Source: Clostridiales bacterium
GTDB taxonomy: Bacteria; Bacillota; Clostridia; Oscillospirales; Butyricicoccaceae
DNA length: 64,000 nt
NCBI GenBank assembly: GCA_019421385.1
Contig: JAHZFK010000009.1
Coordinates: 1-64,000, forward strand
Reading direction: 5' to 3'
Below the pieces are notes generated by a model. It was not told where the DNA came from, did not search any database, and worked only from the letters and a program-made list of their open reading frames with translations. Shown one piece after another: positions 7,491-15,070 of this stretch (the stretch's first letter is position 1; each line of letters opens with the position of its first letter). Both the position numbers and the translations under genes were made by a program.

Positions 7491-8144
7491 TCACAGAACA
7501 TAGAGAAAAACCATCAGATAATGGCAGATACTTCCTGCAATGACAAACAAATGGAAGATCTCATGGAAGCCGAGCAGTGCAGTTGGATTCGGGCGCTTGC
7601 TGATATAGATTACGCCGCCAATCGTATAAAAGATACCGCCTGCGGCCAATAGAGCAATGGCAGGCGCGGGCATAGAAAGCACAGCATCAAAATCGAATAC
7701 AATGGCCCAGCCTAACAGCAGATATAATGCAGTTCCCAAAAAACGCGGCGCGTCAATCCAGACCAGTTTGACAGCGATACCGGCTATGGCAATCGACCAG
7801 ATGCAAGCAAGGAAGATATAGTTATGCGGCGGGCGCATATAGCAAAGCACAATGGGGGTATAGCTGCCTGCGATCAGCACATAAATCATGCTGTGGTCAA
7901 GCTTCTTGAGCCGCCGCAGGGTTTTGTCATCCCGACAGGAATAATGGTATACGCTGCTGGCTGAATACAGTCCGATGAGAGAGAGGCAAAAAATGATAAC
8001 CGACGCTGCCATTTGGCCGTTGGCGGTATCAATGGTCAACATGCGGATCAGCATAGCAAACAGACCGATTCCGCTCAGTACCGCCCCGACAAAGTGTGAA
8101 TAGCTGGAAAATGGTTCCCGTGCCTTGAGGAACACACGCGGCAT
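7491..8144 (-). CDS. trhA: Hemolysin III / TrhA family membrane protein
   Basis: This 217-residue protein has seven hydrophobic segments, of the PAQR superfamily. Family landmarks are visible: SSVYHYS in the first third, KKLDHSMIYVLIAGSYTP in the middle, and GFHEIFHLFVIAG at the end. They supply the conserved His and Asp residues thought to bind a metal. The family has been connected to membrane fluidity or energy metabolism, so the hemolysin name is historical. It is a single gene with its own short upstream region; no clear terminator was seen after it. Confidence 0.92.
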   Translation of the reverse strand: MPRVFLKAREPFSSYSHFVGAVLSGIGLFAMLIRMLTIDTANGQMAASVIIFCLSLIGLYSASSVYHYSCRDDKTLRRLKKLDHSMIYVLIAGSYTPIVLCYMRPPHNYIFLACIWSIAIAGIAVKLVWIDAPRFLGTALYLLLGWAIVFDFDAVLSMPAPAIALLAAGGIFYTIGGVIYISKRPNPTALLGFHEIFHLFVIAGSICHYLMVFLYVL

Positions 8145-8260
8145 ATAGATTCCTCCTTTTTCAAATATAGTTATTATAACTACTTTGTATTTAATATAAT
8201 ACTACATATAATAGAAAATGCAATAGAGGTTCTGTGAATTTATTGTGTCCACAAGGCAAA

Positions 8261-8292
8261 AAAATACACCTGCAATGATGCAGGTGTATTTT
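8261..8292 (-). terminator. Terminator of the polysaccharide deacetylase gene
   Basis: A perfect 14-bp stem (AAAATACACCTGCA with TGCAGGTGTATTTT) around a 4-base loop starts nine bases after the stop codon. Confidence 0.85.
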
Positions 8293-8300
8293 GTGAAATC

Positions 8301-9548
8301 TTATGCGATCACTTGAACGGTTTGGGAAGCAGCATCCCAATCGACCAGGAAGCCGCACAAATCGCCTAAACTCCGGAGCTTATAGTAGGTATACCCATCT
8401 ATATTGTAAGCAGCAATCATATGCAGCTGGCCATCTGCGGCGGTAGGCTCAGTCAGGGATTGTACTGTGCGCCGTTCACTGGACATCGGCTTGTTTTCCG
8501 TGCCATTTGGCGTATAGGGAGAAAAGGATTTTAATTCCACTTGCTGCAAGCTGTTGTTCCATTGCACATCAAAGCTGCTTGCTGTATCCTTGAGCAGTAA
8601 TGCTACGTCACGTACGCGCACATAGTTATTCCCGCCGATATTGTAGGCCGGCAATACGGTCGTGTTACCATTGACTGAGACATTCGCGACCGTCGGGGTG
8701 GCGACAGACGTTTGTCGCAGCAGAGAGGCGACCGATTGCTGCATGGTAATCCGATAACGTGGCATTTGGTGCAGCGAAGAGGAGGGATTGGCCTTTCCCG
8801 GGTTGGTCAGGGTGCTGACCACAATACCGTTTTCATTCAAAAGTGTCTGCATCCAACTGTCATAAGCGCCGAAAGGATACGAGAAATACAGGACTTTCTG
8901 CTGGCCGCTATGTTGTGTGATCAACTGAAGGCTGGTTTGCAGATCGCCGCCGACACGCAGACGATAGGCGCTTTGCGATTCGCCGGGCAGACGCATGACA
9001 CCGTTGATGCCGTCCGGGGCACTGTTGCCGTGGTACTGGGGATTATGCAGGTTATAGGTATGCGAGCCGATTTCTACAATGCCGCTGGAAACCATTTCCT
9101 GAATCTCTTCCCAAGTCAGCGAATTGGACGGCGTATCGCTGGTACTGGCCAACTGAATGCTATTGGTAACCACAGCAATGGTTGCTTTCATGCCGGTGTT
9201 CAGCAGAGTGGGATAGGCATATTCGTAATTGGAATGATACCCATCGTCAAAGGTAATCATGATCGGCTTTTCGGGTAATGACTGCTTATTCTGCGCGAGG
9301 GAGACCAACTCAGAGGGCAGCAGCGGGGTAAACCCGAATTCCTGCAGGAATTCCATGTCCAGTCGTAACCGATCCGCTGTGATGGTCATGCTGTTGGTGC
9401 GGCTTGGATCGGTTGTTAAATCATGGTACATCAAGATGGGTATACTGCTGCTTGCCGGCGCGGCGCCGGCTGTACCAAGCGTGGACAACGTCACCAAGAG
9501 AATAACAATAATGCTTGCCGAAAACCTTTTGATAAACCCCTTTTTCAT
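8301..9548 (-). CDS. Secreted polysaccharide deacetylase with C-terminal stalk-like repeats
   Basis: This 415-residue exported enzyme has an N-terminal signal peptide (KKGFIKRF, a hydrophobic core, then an AGAAPA cleavage region near residue 28). A NodB-type deacetylase domain spans about 35-275. The metal-binding Asp pair shows as ITFDDGYHSN, the His pair as SHTYNLHNP, and YFSYPFGAYD is a further NodB motif. Two repeats with the pattern AYNI-G-YxxR/K-LxxL follow at about 300-345 and 380-412. They resemble the copper-amine-oxidase N-terminal-like domains that many Clostridia use for cell-surface proteins. The likely substrate is cell-wall or environmental N-acetylated polysaccharide, which is inference. 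Confidence 0.88.
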   Translation of the reverse strand: MKKGFIKRFSASIIVILLVTLSTLGTAGAAPASSSIPILMYHDLTTDPSRTNSMTITADRLRLDMEFLQEFGFTPLLPSELVSLAQNKQSLPEKPIMITFDDGYHSNYEYAYPTLLNTGMKATIAVVTNSIQLASTSDTPSNSLTWEEIQEMVSSGIVEIGSHTYNLHNPQYHGNSAPDGINGVMRLPGESQSAYRLRVGGDLQTSLQLITQHSGQQKVLYFSYPFGAYDSWMQTLLNENGIVVSTLTNPGKANPSSSLHQMPRYRITMQQSVASLLRQTSVATPTVANVSVNGNTTVLPAYNIGGNNYVRVRDVALLLKDTASSFDVQWNNSLQQVELKSFSPYTPNGTENKPMSSERRTVQSLTEPTAADGQLHMIAAYNIDGYTYYKLRSLGDLCGFLVDWDAASQTVQVIA

Positions 9549-9614
9549 AATATCAGCCTATCCTTTCAAAAACAGTATACCATTTTTTTTCAATGTTGTC
9601 CACTTTTCCGCCCC

Positions 9615-9643
9615 TTGCAAGCCGCTATTGGAAGGATTATAAT
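9615..9643 (+). promoter_or_regulatory. Promoter of the DUF1836-ybaK-nitrilase-thiE operon
   Basis: -35 TTGCAA at 9615-9620, a 17-base spacer and -10 TATAAT at 9638-9643. The predicted start near 9650 leaves only the GAGGTG at 9655-9660 as ribosome site, which decides the start codon of the first gene. Confidence 0.75.
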
Positions 9644-9666
9644 GAGGAGGAAATGAGGTGAATATC

Positions 9667-10200
9667 ATGCCTGATTTTGGCAATATCATTGACCGGGTGT
9701 TTTCCGATCAGGATATTATGCCCGCGGATGTGCCGCAGCTTGATTTATATATGGATCAGGTATTGTCGCTGTTCGATCAGCATTTGTCGGCGGATAAGCG
9801 CAATCCATCCGATAAGCTGCTGACCAAAACCATGGTGAACAATTATGTCAAAGAGGGGCTGATGACCCCGGTTCGCGGCAAAAAATACACCCGGCAGCAA
9901 ATCATGCAGCTGCTTTGTGTATATCATTTGAAGCAAAATCTGCGGCTGAGTGATGTGAAGGCGTTGACTGGACGCGATGACGTGGACTTTGGAGCGTGCT
10001 ATGCACATTTGCTGGAGGACAAAAAGAAGATACGGGAAAGCGTTCCGGCGATGCTGGATGCGTTTCTGCCGTATGATTCGGAAGATCCGAATGGTCGGCT
10101 GATGCTGTGTCTTGCGCTCAGTGAAATTGCTTCTTATTTGCGTCGTTTATGCGAAGGTGTGGTTGACGCAATTGATGAACAGACCGGAGGAAAAGAATAA
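9667..10200 (+). CDS. DUF1836 domain protein, MerR-like DNA-binding
   Basis: This protein of about 177 residues belongs to the DUF1836 group. An N-terminal winged-helix-like segment (KTMVNNYVKEGLMTPVRGKKYTRQQI) resembles the MerR DNA-binding fold, followed by a helical part rich in Leu. It is likely a regulator; no target is known. A GTG at 9658 is possible, but the promoter predicts transcription starting near 9650, which favours the ATG at 9667 with GAGGTG six bases before it. Its stop overlaps the ybaK start as TAATG. Confidence 0.8.
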   Translation: MPDFGNIIDRVFSDQDIMPADVPQLDLYMDQVLSLFDQHLSADKRNPSDKLLTKTMVNNYVKEGLMTPVRGKKYTRQQIMQLLCVYHLKQNLRLSDVKALTGRDDVDFGACYAHLLEDKKKIRESVPAMLDAFLPYDSEDPNGRLMLCLALSEIASYLRRLCEGVVDAIDEQTGGKE

Positions 10201-10673
10201 TGTCCATTGAAAAAGCAAAAGATTGGCTGCGGCAATTTGGGGTAGAGGATCGCGTGCTGGAATTCGATACCTCATCGGCAACGGTTGAGCTGGCGGCGCA
10301 GGCAGTGGGCTGTGCGCCCGCGCGTATCGCCAAAACGCTGTCCTTCCGCACTGGGGACGGTGTGATCCTGATCGTTGCTGCGGGCGATGTCAAGATCGAC
10401 AATCCCAAATATAAGGCGCGCTTCGGCTGCAAGGCGAAAATGCTTTCCTTTGAAGAGGTGGAGCCGGAAATCGGCCATGCCGTCGGTGGAGTGTGTCCCT
10501 TTGGCATCAACGAGGGCGTGACGGTTTTTCTGGATGAATCGCTGCACCGGTTTGAAACCGTGTTCCCTGCCTGTGGTTCCGCCAATTCGGCAATCGAACT
10601 GACGATCCCCGAGCTGGAGAAGTTTTCCGGATACAAGGCTTGGGTGGATGTGTGCAAGGGATGGCGGGAATAA
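10200..10673 (+). CDS. YbaK/EbsC-type aminoacyl-tRNA deacylase
   Basis: This 157-residue protein of the YbaK superfamily removes wrongly attached amino acids from tRNA in trans. The key segments are ARIAKTLSF, with the conserved Lys, and GGVCPFGI. It lies inside an operon where every junction overlaps: the start overlaps the DUF1836 stop, and the end overlaps the nitrilase start by 13 bases. Which mischarged tRNA it acts on (Cys-tRNAPro and Ala-tRNAPro are the known cases) cannot be told from sequence alone. Confidence 0.88.
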   Translation: MSIEKAKDWLRQFGVEDRVLEFDTSSATVELAAQAVGCAPARIAKTLSFRTGDGVILIVAAGDVKIDNPKYKARFGCKAKMLSFEEVEPEIGHAVGGVCPFGINEGVTVFLDESLHRFETVFPACGSANSAIELTIPELEKFSGYKAWVDVCKGWRE

Positions 10674-11410
10674 CCGTTGCACTGGCGCAGTTTGGCGCCT
10701 GTGAGGACAAGCAAGACAACCTGCGCAGAATACAGGATGATGCACAAAAGGCAAAAGAACTTGGCGTATCTGTACTGGTATTCCCGGAATACAGCATGTT
10801 TTATGCAAAAATGAAGAGGCGGTCGAAAAATGTTGAGGCAGCGGAGCCACTGGATGGCCCATTTGTTTCTGCGCTGTCCCAGATGGCTCGGCAGCATGGT
10901 TTGTGGATTGCCGCGGGGATGTATGAGCAGACGGATGCGCTGCCATACAACGCGATCGTAGTGATGGACGCAGACGGTATGCTGCGCGGCGTGCACCGCA
11001 AACAGCGGCTGTATGATGCCTTCGGCTATCGGGAGTCCGATGAGTGCCGGGCAGGGGAAAACCCCTTTCAGCCGGTGGATACACCGATAGGTCGGCTGGG
11101 GCTGATCACCTGTTATGAGCTGCGGTTTCCTGCGCTGGCTGCCGCGCAAAAGCAGGCTGGAGCAGAGGTACTGCTGGTTCCGGCGGGATGGACGGCTGGT
11201 GCAAATAAGGTGCTGCATTGGCGTACCCTGCTTTGCGCGCGTGCTATTGAAAATAACATGATGGTGTTGGGCGTCGACCAGTATATACCAGACTGCTTTA
11301 TCGGTCATAGCGTCGCTTTTGCGGCGGATGGCTATACGCTCGGCGCGCTGGAAGAAGGAAACGGTCTGCTGACCATCACAATAGATAAGGAGAATCATGA
11401 TGCAATTTGA
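10661..11410 (+). CDS. Carbon-nitrogen hydrolase (nitrilase superfamily)
   Basis: This amidase-type enzyme of 249 residues has the family's Glu-Lys-Cys catalytic triad. Glu is in FPEYSMF, Lys in GVHRKQRLYD and Cys in GLITCYELRFP. The sequence resembles the omega-amidase / Nit2 and deaminated-glutathione amidase branches, but the exact substrate is not evident. The ATG at 10661 is preferred; a TTG seven codons earlier would deepen the overlap with ybaK. The end overlaps thiE by 14 bases. Confidence 0.88.
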   Translation: MAGITVALAQFGACEDKQDNLRRIQDDAQKAKELGVSVLVFPEYSMFYAKMKRRSKNVEAAEPLDGPFVSALSQMARQHGLWIAAGMYEQTDALPYNAIVVMDADGMLRGVHRKQRLYDAFGYRESDECRAGENPFQPVDTPIGRLGLITCYELRFPALAAAQKQAGAEVLLVPAGWTAGANKVLHWRTLLCARAIENNMMVLGVDQYIPDCFIGHSVAFAADGYTLGALEEGNGLLTITIDKENHDAI

Positions 11411-12032
11411 CCCTACATTATATGTCATCACTGACAGCACCTATCACACGACTGAAACATTGCTACATGCAGTCGATCAGGCTTGTGCAGGTGGTGCAAC
11501 GCTCATTCAGCTCCGCGAAAAAGATACAGGCGGCCGGGATTATCTGGCGCTCGCACAGCAAGTCAAGGCGGTCACGGATCGCTGGAACGTGCCGCTGATT
11601 ATTGACGACCGCGTGGATGTCGCCATTGCCTGCGATGCGGCAGGGGTACATGTCGGAGCAAGCGATCTGCCGGTTGCGGTATGCCGCAAACTGCTGGGGC
11701 CGGATAAGATTGTCGGGGCGACCGCAAAAACCGTGGAAGCTGCGCAGGCAGCCTATGCCGATGGCGCGGATTATCTCGGAACGGGAGCAATTTATCCGAC
11801 CACCACGCATGTGACCACCAAACTCACGCCGGTTTCCACGCTGGATGAAATCTGCCGTGCCGTACCCATTCCCGTGGTTGCGATTGGGGGGCTGAATGCG
11901 GATAATATGGACGTATTGGTAAATAGCCCGATTGCGGGCATTGCGGTAGTTTCTGCGGTTATGAAAGCGGAAGATCCGTGTGCGGCGGCGGCACAGATCA
12001 AAGAAAAGTTTTTGGCGATGCGCAAGCATTGA
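11397..12032 (+). CDS. thiE: Thiamine-phosphate synthase
   Basis: ThiE couples the pyrimidine and thiazole halves of thiamine into thiamine monophosphate. The TIM-barrel motifs are IQLREKDTGGRDYLALA, PLIIDDRVDVA, DAAGVHVGASDLP, GTGAIYPTTTH and VVAIGGLNADN, all typical. At 211 residues it is full length. Two adjacent ATGs (11397 and 11400) follow AGGAG; the second is spaced slightly better. No other thiamine gene and no THI-box riboswitch is visible, so this is an isolated thiE at the end of an operon, perhaps serving salvage. Confidence 0.95.
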   Translation: MMQFDPTLYVITDSTYHTTETLLHAVDQACAGGATLIQLREKDTGGRDYLALAQQVKAVTDRWNVPLIIDDRVDVAIACDAAGVHVGASDLPVAVCRKLLGPDKIVGATAKTVEAAQAAYADGADYLGTGAIYPTTTHVTTKLTPVSTLDEICRAVPIPVVAIGGLNADNMDVLVNSPIAGIAVVSAVMKAEDPCAAAAQIKEKFLAMRKH

Positions 12033-12052
12033 TTTTCTGCAGGATAGAGAAA

Positions 12053-12083
12053 AAAGGCTTCGGAACAAGGTTCCGAAGCCTTT
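12053..12083. terminator. Bidirectional terminator between thiE and cysK
   Basis: A 13-bp perfect stem, AAAGGCTTCGGAA with TTCCGAAGCCTTT, has a 5-base loop. A runs on one side and T runs on the other serve both convergent genes. Confidence 0.9.
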
Positions 12084-12098
12084 CTTTATTGGGAAAAA

Positions 12099-13028
12099 TC
12101 AATCCTGAAACAGCGGGGTCGAGAAATAGCGTTCCGCTGTATCAGGCAGAACGGTGACCACGGTTTTACCGGGACCGAGCTTTTTGGCAAGCTGGATCGC
12201 GGCGGCAACATTGGTGCCGCTCGAAATACCGCACATCAGACCCTCGAGACGCGCCAGATCCTTTGCGGTCTGAATGGCTTCGTCATCGGTTACGATGTAC
12301 AGGTGGTCGTAAATTTTGGTGTTCAGGTTTTTCGGGATCACGCCGTCGCCAATGCCCATTTGCAGATGAGTGCCGATTGAGCCGCCCGACAGGATGGCTG
12401 CGTTTTCCGGTTCGACTGCCCAAATCTCCAGCTGGGGGTTCTGCGCTTTGAGCACTTCGCCGATGCCGCTGATCGTGCCGCCTGTGCCGAAACCGGAGCA
12501 GAAACCGTCGATCGGGCCGCCGACCTGTTCGAGAATTTCGGTTGCCGTGTGGTGGCGATGCACAGCGGGATTAGCCGGGTTGTCGAACTGGCCGGGAACA
12601 AAGACCTTTGGGTCATTTTTAGCCATTTCGTCTGCAATTCGCTGGCATTCTGCAATACAGTCGCCAATATTGCCTGCATCATGTACCAGAATCACTTCGG
12701 CACCATAGTGCTGCACCAGCTTGCGGCGCTCTTCGGAAACCGAGTCCGGCATGATAATTTTGACCTGATAGCCTTTCACTGCACCACAAAGCGCAAGGCC
12801 GATACCCTGATTGCCGCTGGTCGGCTCGACGATAATGGTGTCCGGTCCAATCAATCCGCGTCGCTCTGCATCCTCCACCATATTGAGCGCCGTGCGTGTT
12901 TTGATGGAGCCGCCGACATTCAAGCCCTCAAATTTGACGAGCACCTCGGCGCAGTCTGCGGGAACCATGCGGTTCAAACGTACCATCGGCGTATGGCCGA
13001 CTGCTTCCAGGATGTTGCTGCATATCAT
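12099..13028 (-). CDS. cysK: Cysteine synthase (O-acetylserine sulfhydrylase)
   Basis: This 309-residue PLP enzyme makes cysteine from O-acetylserine and sulfide. The PLP lysine is in NVGGSIKTRTA (about residue 43). The substrate-binding loop reads PTSGNQG (about 69-75), a variation on the usual PTSGNTG. The phosphate-binding loop is GTGGTISGIG near 178-187. Length and order of motifs fit CysK/CysM. The gene stands alone, convergent with thiE, behind its own extended -10 promoter. Confidence 0.95.
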   Translation of the reverse strand: MICSNILEAVGHTPMVRLNRMVPADCAEVLVKFEGLNVGGSIKTRTALNMVEDAERRGLIGPDTIIVEPTSGNQGIGLALCGAVKGYQVKIIMPDSVSEERRKLVQHYGAEVILVHDAGNIGDCIAECQRIADEMAKNDPKVFVPGQFDNPANPAVHRHHTATEILEQVGGPIDGFCSGFGTGGTISGIGEVLKAQNPQLEIWAVEPENAAILSGGSIGTHLQMGIGDGVIPKNLNTKIYDHLYIVTDDEAIQTAKDLARLEGLMCGISSGTNVAAAIQLAKKLGPGKTVVTVLPDTAERYFSTPLFQD

Positions 13029-13062
13029 CGAAAAATCTTCCTCTCAAACATGTCTGACATAC

Positions 13063-13071
13063 ATTATAGCA
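13063..13071 (-). promoter_or_regulatory. Extended -10 promoter of cysK
   Basis: TGC followed directly by TATAAT on the minus strand, 35 bases before the start codon. No clear -35 box is present. Confidence 0.5.
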
Positions 13072-13163
13072 CAACTTTTTGCATAAGGATAGAACAGATT
13101 GACCAAATTGCGTCAATCTACTCTTCTTTTTTTGGAGTTTATGCAGGGAGGAGGTGAAAGGTG

Positions 13164-13883
13164 ATGGAAATTCATTTTCAGCAGGCGAATGTGGGCAATT
13201 ATTTGCCGGCTTCACGCGGGAAGGGACAAATTCGCTATCTGGTCATCCATTTTACGGCGAACGATGGGGATACCGCGAAAAATAATGCAGACTATTTCAA
13301 AAATACCAATGTCTCGACCTCGGCGCACTATTTTGTGGACGAAAAAGAAGTCTGGCAGTCTGTACGGGATGATGATATTGCCTGGCATTGCGGAACTAAA
13401 GGTACATATTTTCATCCGTATTGCCGTAATGGCAACAGCATTGGCATTGAGCTTTGCAGCCGCATGAAAAACGGTCAATATTATTTTCAGCCGGGCACGG
13501 TGGAAAATGCAGTGCAGCTGGTGCGTATGCTGATGAAGAAGTATGGCATCGCGCCCGATTGTGTGGTGCGGCATTATGATGTGACGCACAAGAATTGTCC
13601 GGCGCCGTTTGTAGAGAACGCATCGGCGTGGAAAGACTTCAAACGAAGGCTGACAGAGGAGGTGGATGATATGACGGCAGATGAGGTCAAGAATCTGATT
13701 GCGCAAAGCAAAACAGTATACAACACGGTGGCATCCGTGCCCGATTGGGGCCGCGCAACGGTGGAAAAACTGGCACGCAAAGGCTGGCTCAAAGGCGAGG
13801 GCAGTGCGGCAGGACTTAACCTTCCGGAAGAGGTGCTGCGCGTGCTGGTCATAAATGACCGCGCAGGCATTTATGGAGATTGA
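13164..13883 (+). CDS. N-acetylmuramoyl-L-alanine amidase (Amidase_2)
   Basis: This zinc amidase cleaves the bond between muramic acid and the stem peptide. The Amidase_2 fold spans about residues 20-150. Zinc-binding His residues are in LVIHFTAND and VRHYDVTHKNCP, with AWHCGTKG and IGIELCS as further family landmarks. No signal peptide is visible, as in phage endolysins or intracellular enzymes. The last 70 residues (ADEVKNLIAQSK onward) form a helical tail ending in a VINDRAGIYGD motif. The ATG follows GGGAGGAGGTG. No phage genes surround it. It faces the epimerase-dipeptidase operon, which suggests murein-peptide turnover. Confidence 0.88.
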   Translation: MEIHFQQANVGNYLPASRGKGQIRYLVIHFTANDGDTAKNNADYFKNTNVSTSAHYFVDEKEVWQSVRDDDIAWHCGTKGTYFHPYCRNGNSIGIELCSRMKNGQYYFQPGTVENAVQLVRMLMKKYGIAPDCVVRHYDVTHKNCPAPFVENASAWKDFKRRLTEEVDDMTADEVKNLIAQSKTVYNTVASVPDWGRATVEKLARKGWLKGEGSAAGLNLPEEVLRVLVINDRAGIYGD

Positions 13884-13895
13884 GTGATGAAAAAT

Positions 13896-13925
13896 GGCGA
13901 AAGCATGTTGCTTTCGCCGTTTTTT
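13896..13925 (+). terminator. Terminator after the amidase gene
   Basis: A 10-bp perfect stem GGCGAAAGCA with TGCTTTCGCC, a 3-base loop and a six-T run. It may also serve the convergent epimerase operon. Confidence 0.88.
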
Positions 13926-13946
13926 GTCTGTAGAAAAGAGAAACTG

Positions 13947-15038
13947 TCAATCCAGATAGGTGATCTTGTCGATGCCCTTGATGCCGAGTCCCGGCTCGTC
14001 GGACACGGTGATATCCTTCTCGTTGAACACCGCGCCGCCGCGGATCGGGTCTTCGGTGCAGAGCACCGGGCCATCCAGATCGATCTTGGTGATGATCTGC
14101 TTGGCACAGGCGAGATGGATCGCAGCGTTGACGCTGATCTTGGCTTCCAGCATACAGCCGAGCATACACTCGACACCGTAGACCTCGGCGGCGGAGGCAA
14201 TTTTCAGCGCGTTGTACAGGCCGCCTGCTTTCATCAGCTTGATGTTGACCAGATCGGCCGCGCGCATCTGCATAATGGTCAGTGCGTCCGCTGCGTTTTG
14301 TACGCTTTCATCCGCCATGACCGGGATGGTGACATGGTCGGTGACATATTTCAGACCGGTCAAATCATGCTGCGCGACCGGCTGCTCGACAAATTCGATG
14401 TCCAGACCGGCATCCTCCATCTGGCTGAGGATGCGCACCGCTTCCTTGGGCTTCCAGCCCTGATTGGCGTCAATGCGGATTTTCACATCTTTGCCGACCT
14501 CGGCGCGGATGGCTTGCAGGCGACGCAGATCGAGCGGCACGTCCTTGCCGACCTTGCATTTAAGGCAGTCGTAACCGCGGTCGATAGCGTTTCGCGCATC
14601 GCGCGCCATCTCTTCAGGATCGTTGACGCTGATGGTGATATCGGTCACGATGCTGCTGCGGCTGCCGCCGAGCATTTTGTACACCGGAATGTTGTACAGC
14701 TGGCCGTACAAGTCCCACAGTGCCATATCAACCGCCGCTTTGGCGCTGGTGTTCTTGAGAATGCAGCCTTGCAGGGCGAGCATCAGGTTTTCAAAGTCGT
14801 CGACCTCGCGGCCGAGGATGGTGGGAGCGATGTGATCCTGAATGGCTCCGATGATCGCGCCCGCCGTATCGCCTGTGACCGCGCCGGTCGGCGGCGCCTC
14901 GCCATAGCCGATCGCGCCGGTATCGGTATGGATTTCGACAATCACGTCCTCTACCGATGAGACCGAGCGCACCGCAGTCTTGAACGGCACGCGCAGCGGG
15001 ACGGAAATGCGGCCCAGCCGGATTTTGGTAATTTTCAT
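13947..15038 (-). CDS. ykfB: Dipeptide epimerase (L-Ala-D/L-Glu type, enolase superfamily)
   Basis: This 363-residue enolase-superfamily enzyme converts L-Ala-D-Glu from murein peptides into L-Ala-L-Glu. Family landmarks are KCKVG (about 163-167) with the acid/base Lys, metal ligands in IRIDANQGW, EFVEQP and MADES, and CMLEAKIS near the end. The CMLE segment is typical of the Ala-Glu epimerase branch. It lies 32 bases after pepV on the same strand, so the two probably form an operon that degrades wall dipeptides. Substrate assignment is by family and context, since dipeptide specificity varies among close relatives. Confidence 0.9.
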   Translation of the reverse strand: MKITKIRLGRISVPLRVPFKTAVRSVSSVEDVIVEIHTDTGAIGYGEAPPTGAVTGDTAGAIIGAIQDHIAPTILGREVDDFENLMLALQGCILKNTSAKAAVDMALWDLYGQLYNIPVYKMLGGSRSSIVTDITISVNDPEEMARDARNAIDRGYDCLKCKVGKDVPLDLRRLQAIRAEVGKDVKIRIDANQGWKPKEAVRILSQMEDAGLDIEFVEQPVAQHDLTGLKYVTDHVTIPVMADESVQNAADALTIMQMRAADLVNIKLMKAGGLYNALKIASAAEVYGVECMLGCMLEAKISVNAAIHLACAKQIITKIDLDGPVLCTEDPIRGGAVFNEKDITVSDEPGLGIKGIDKITYLD

Positions 15039-15070
15039 CTGTTGTCAACTCCTTGCTGTCAGAGGTGCGC

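Noticed and set aside
9644..9660. GTG at 9658 as start of the DUF1836 gene, with GAGGAGG upstream.
   Set aside because: The clear -10 box at 9638-9643 puts the RNA start near 9650, so that ribosome site would not be transcribed. The ATG at 9667 fits better.
11300..11400. Possible thiamine riboswitch before thiE.
   Set aside because: The space is coding sequence of the nitrilase gene, and no THI-box elements are visible.
13164..13883. Amidase as part of a prophage lysis cassette.
   Set aside because: No holin, terminase, integrase or other phage gene is nearby; surrounding genes are ordinary chromosomal genes.
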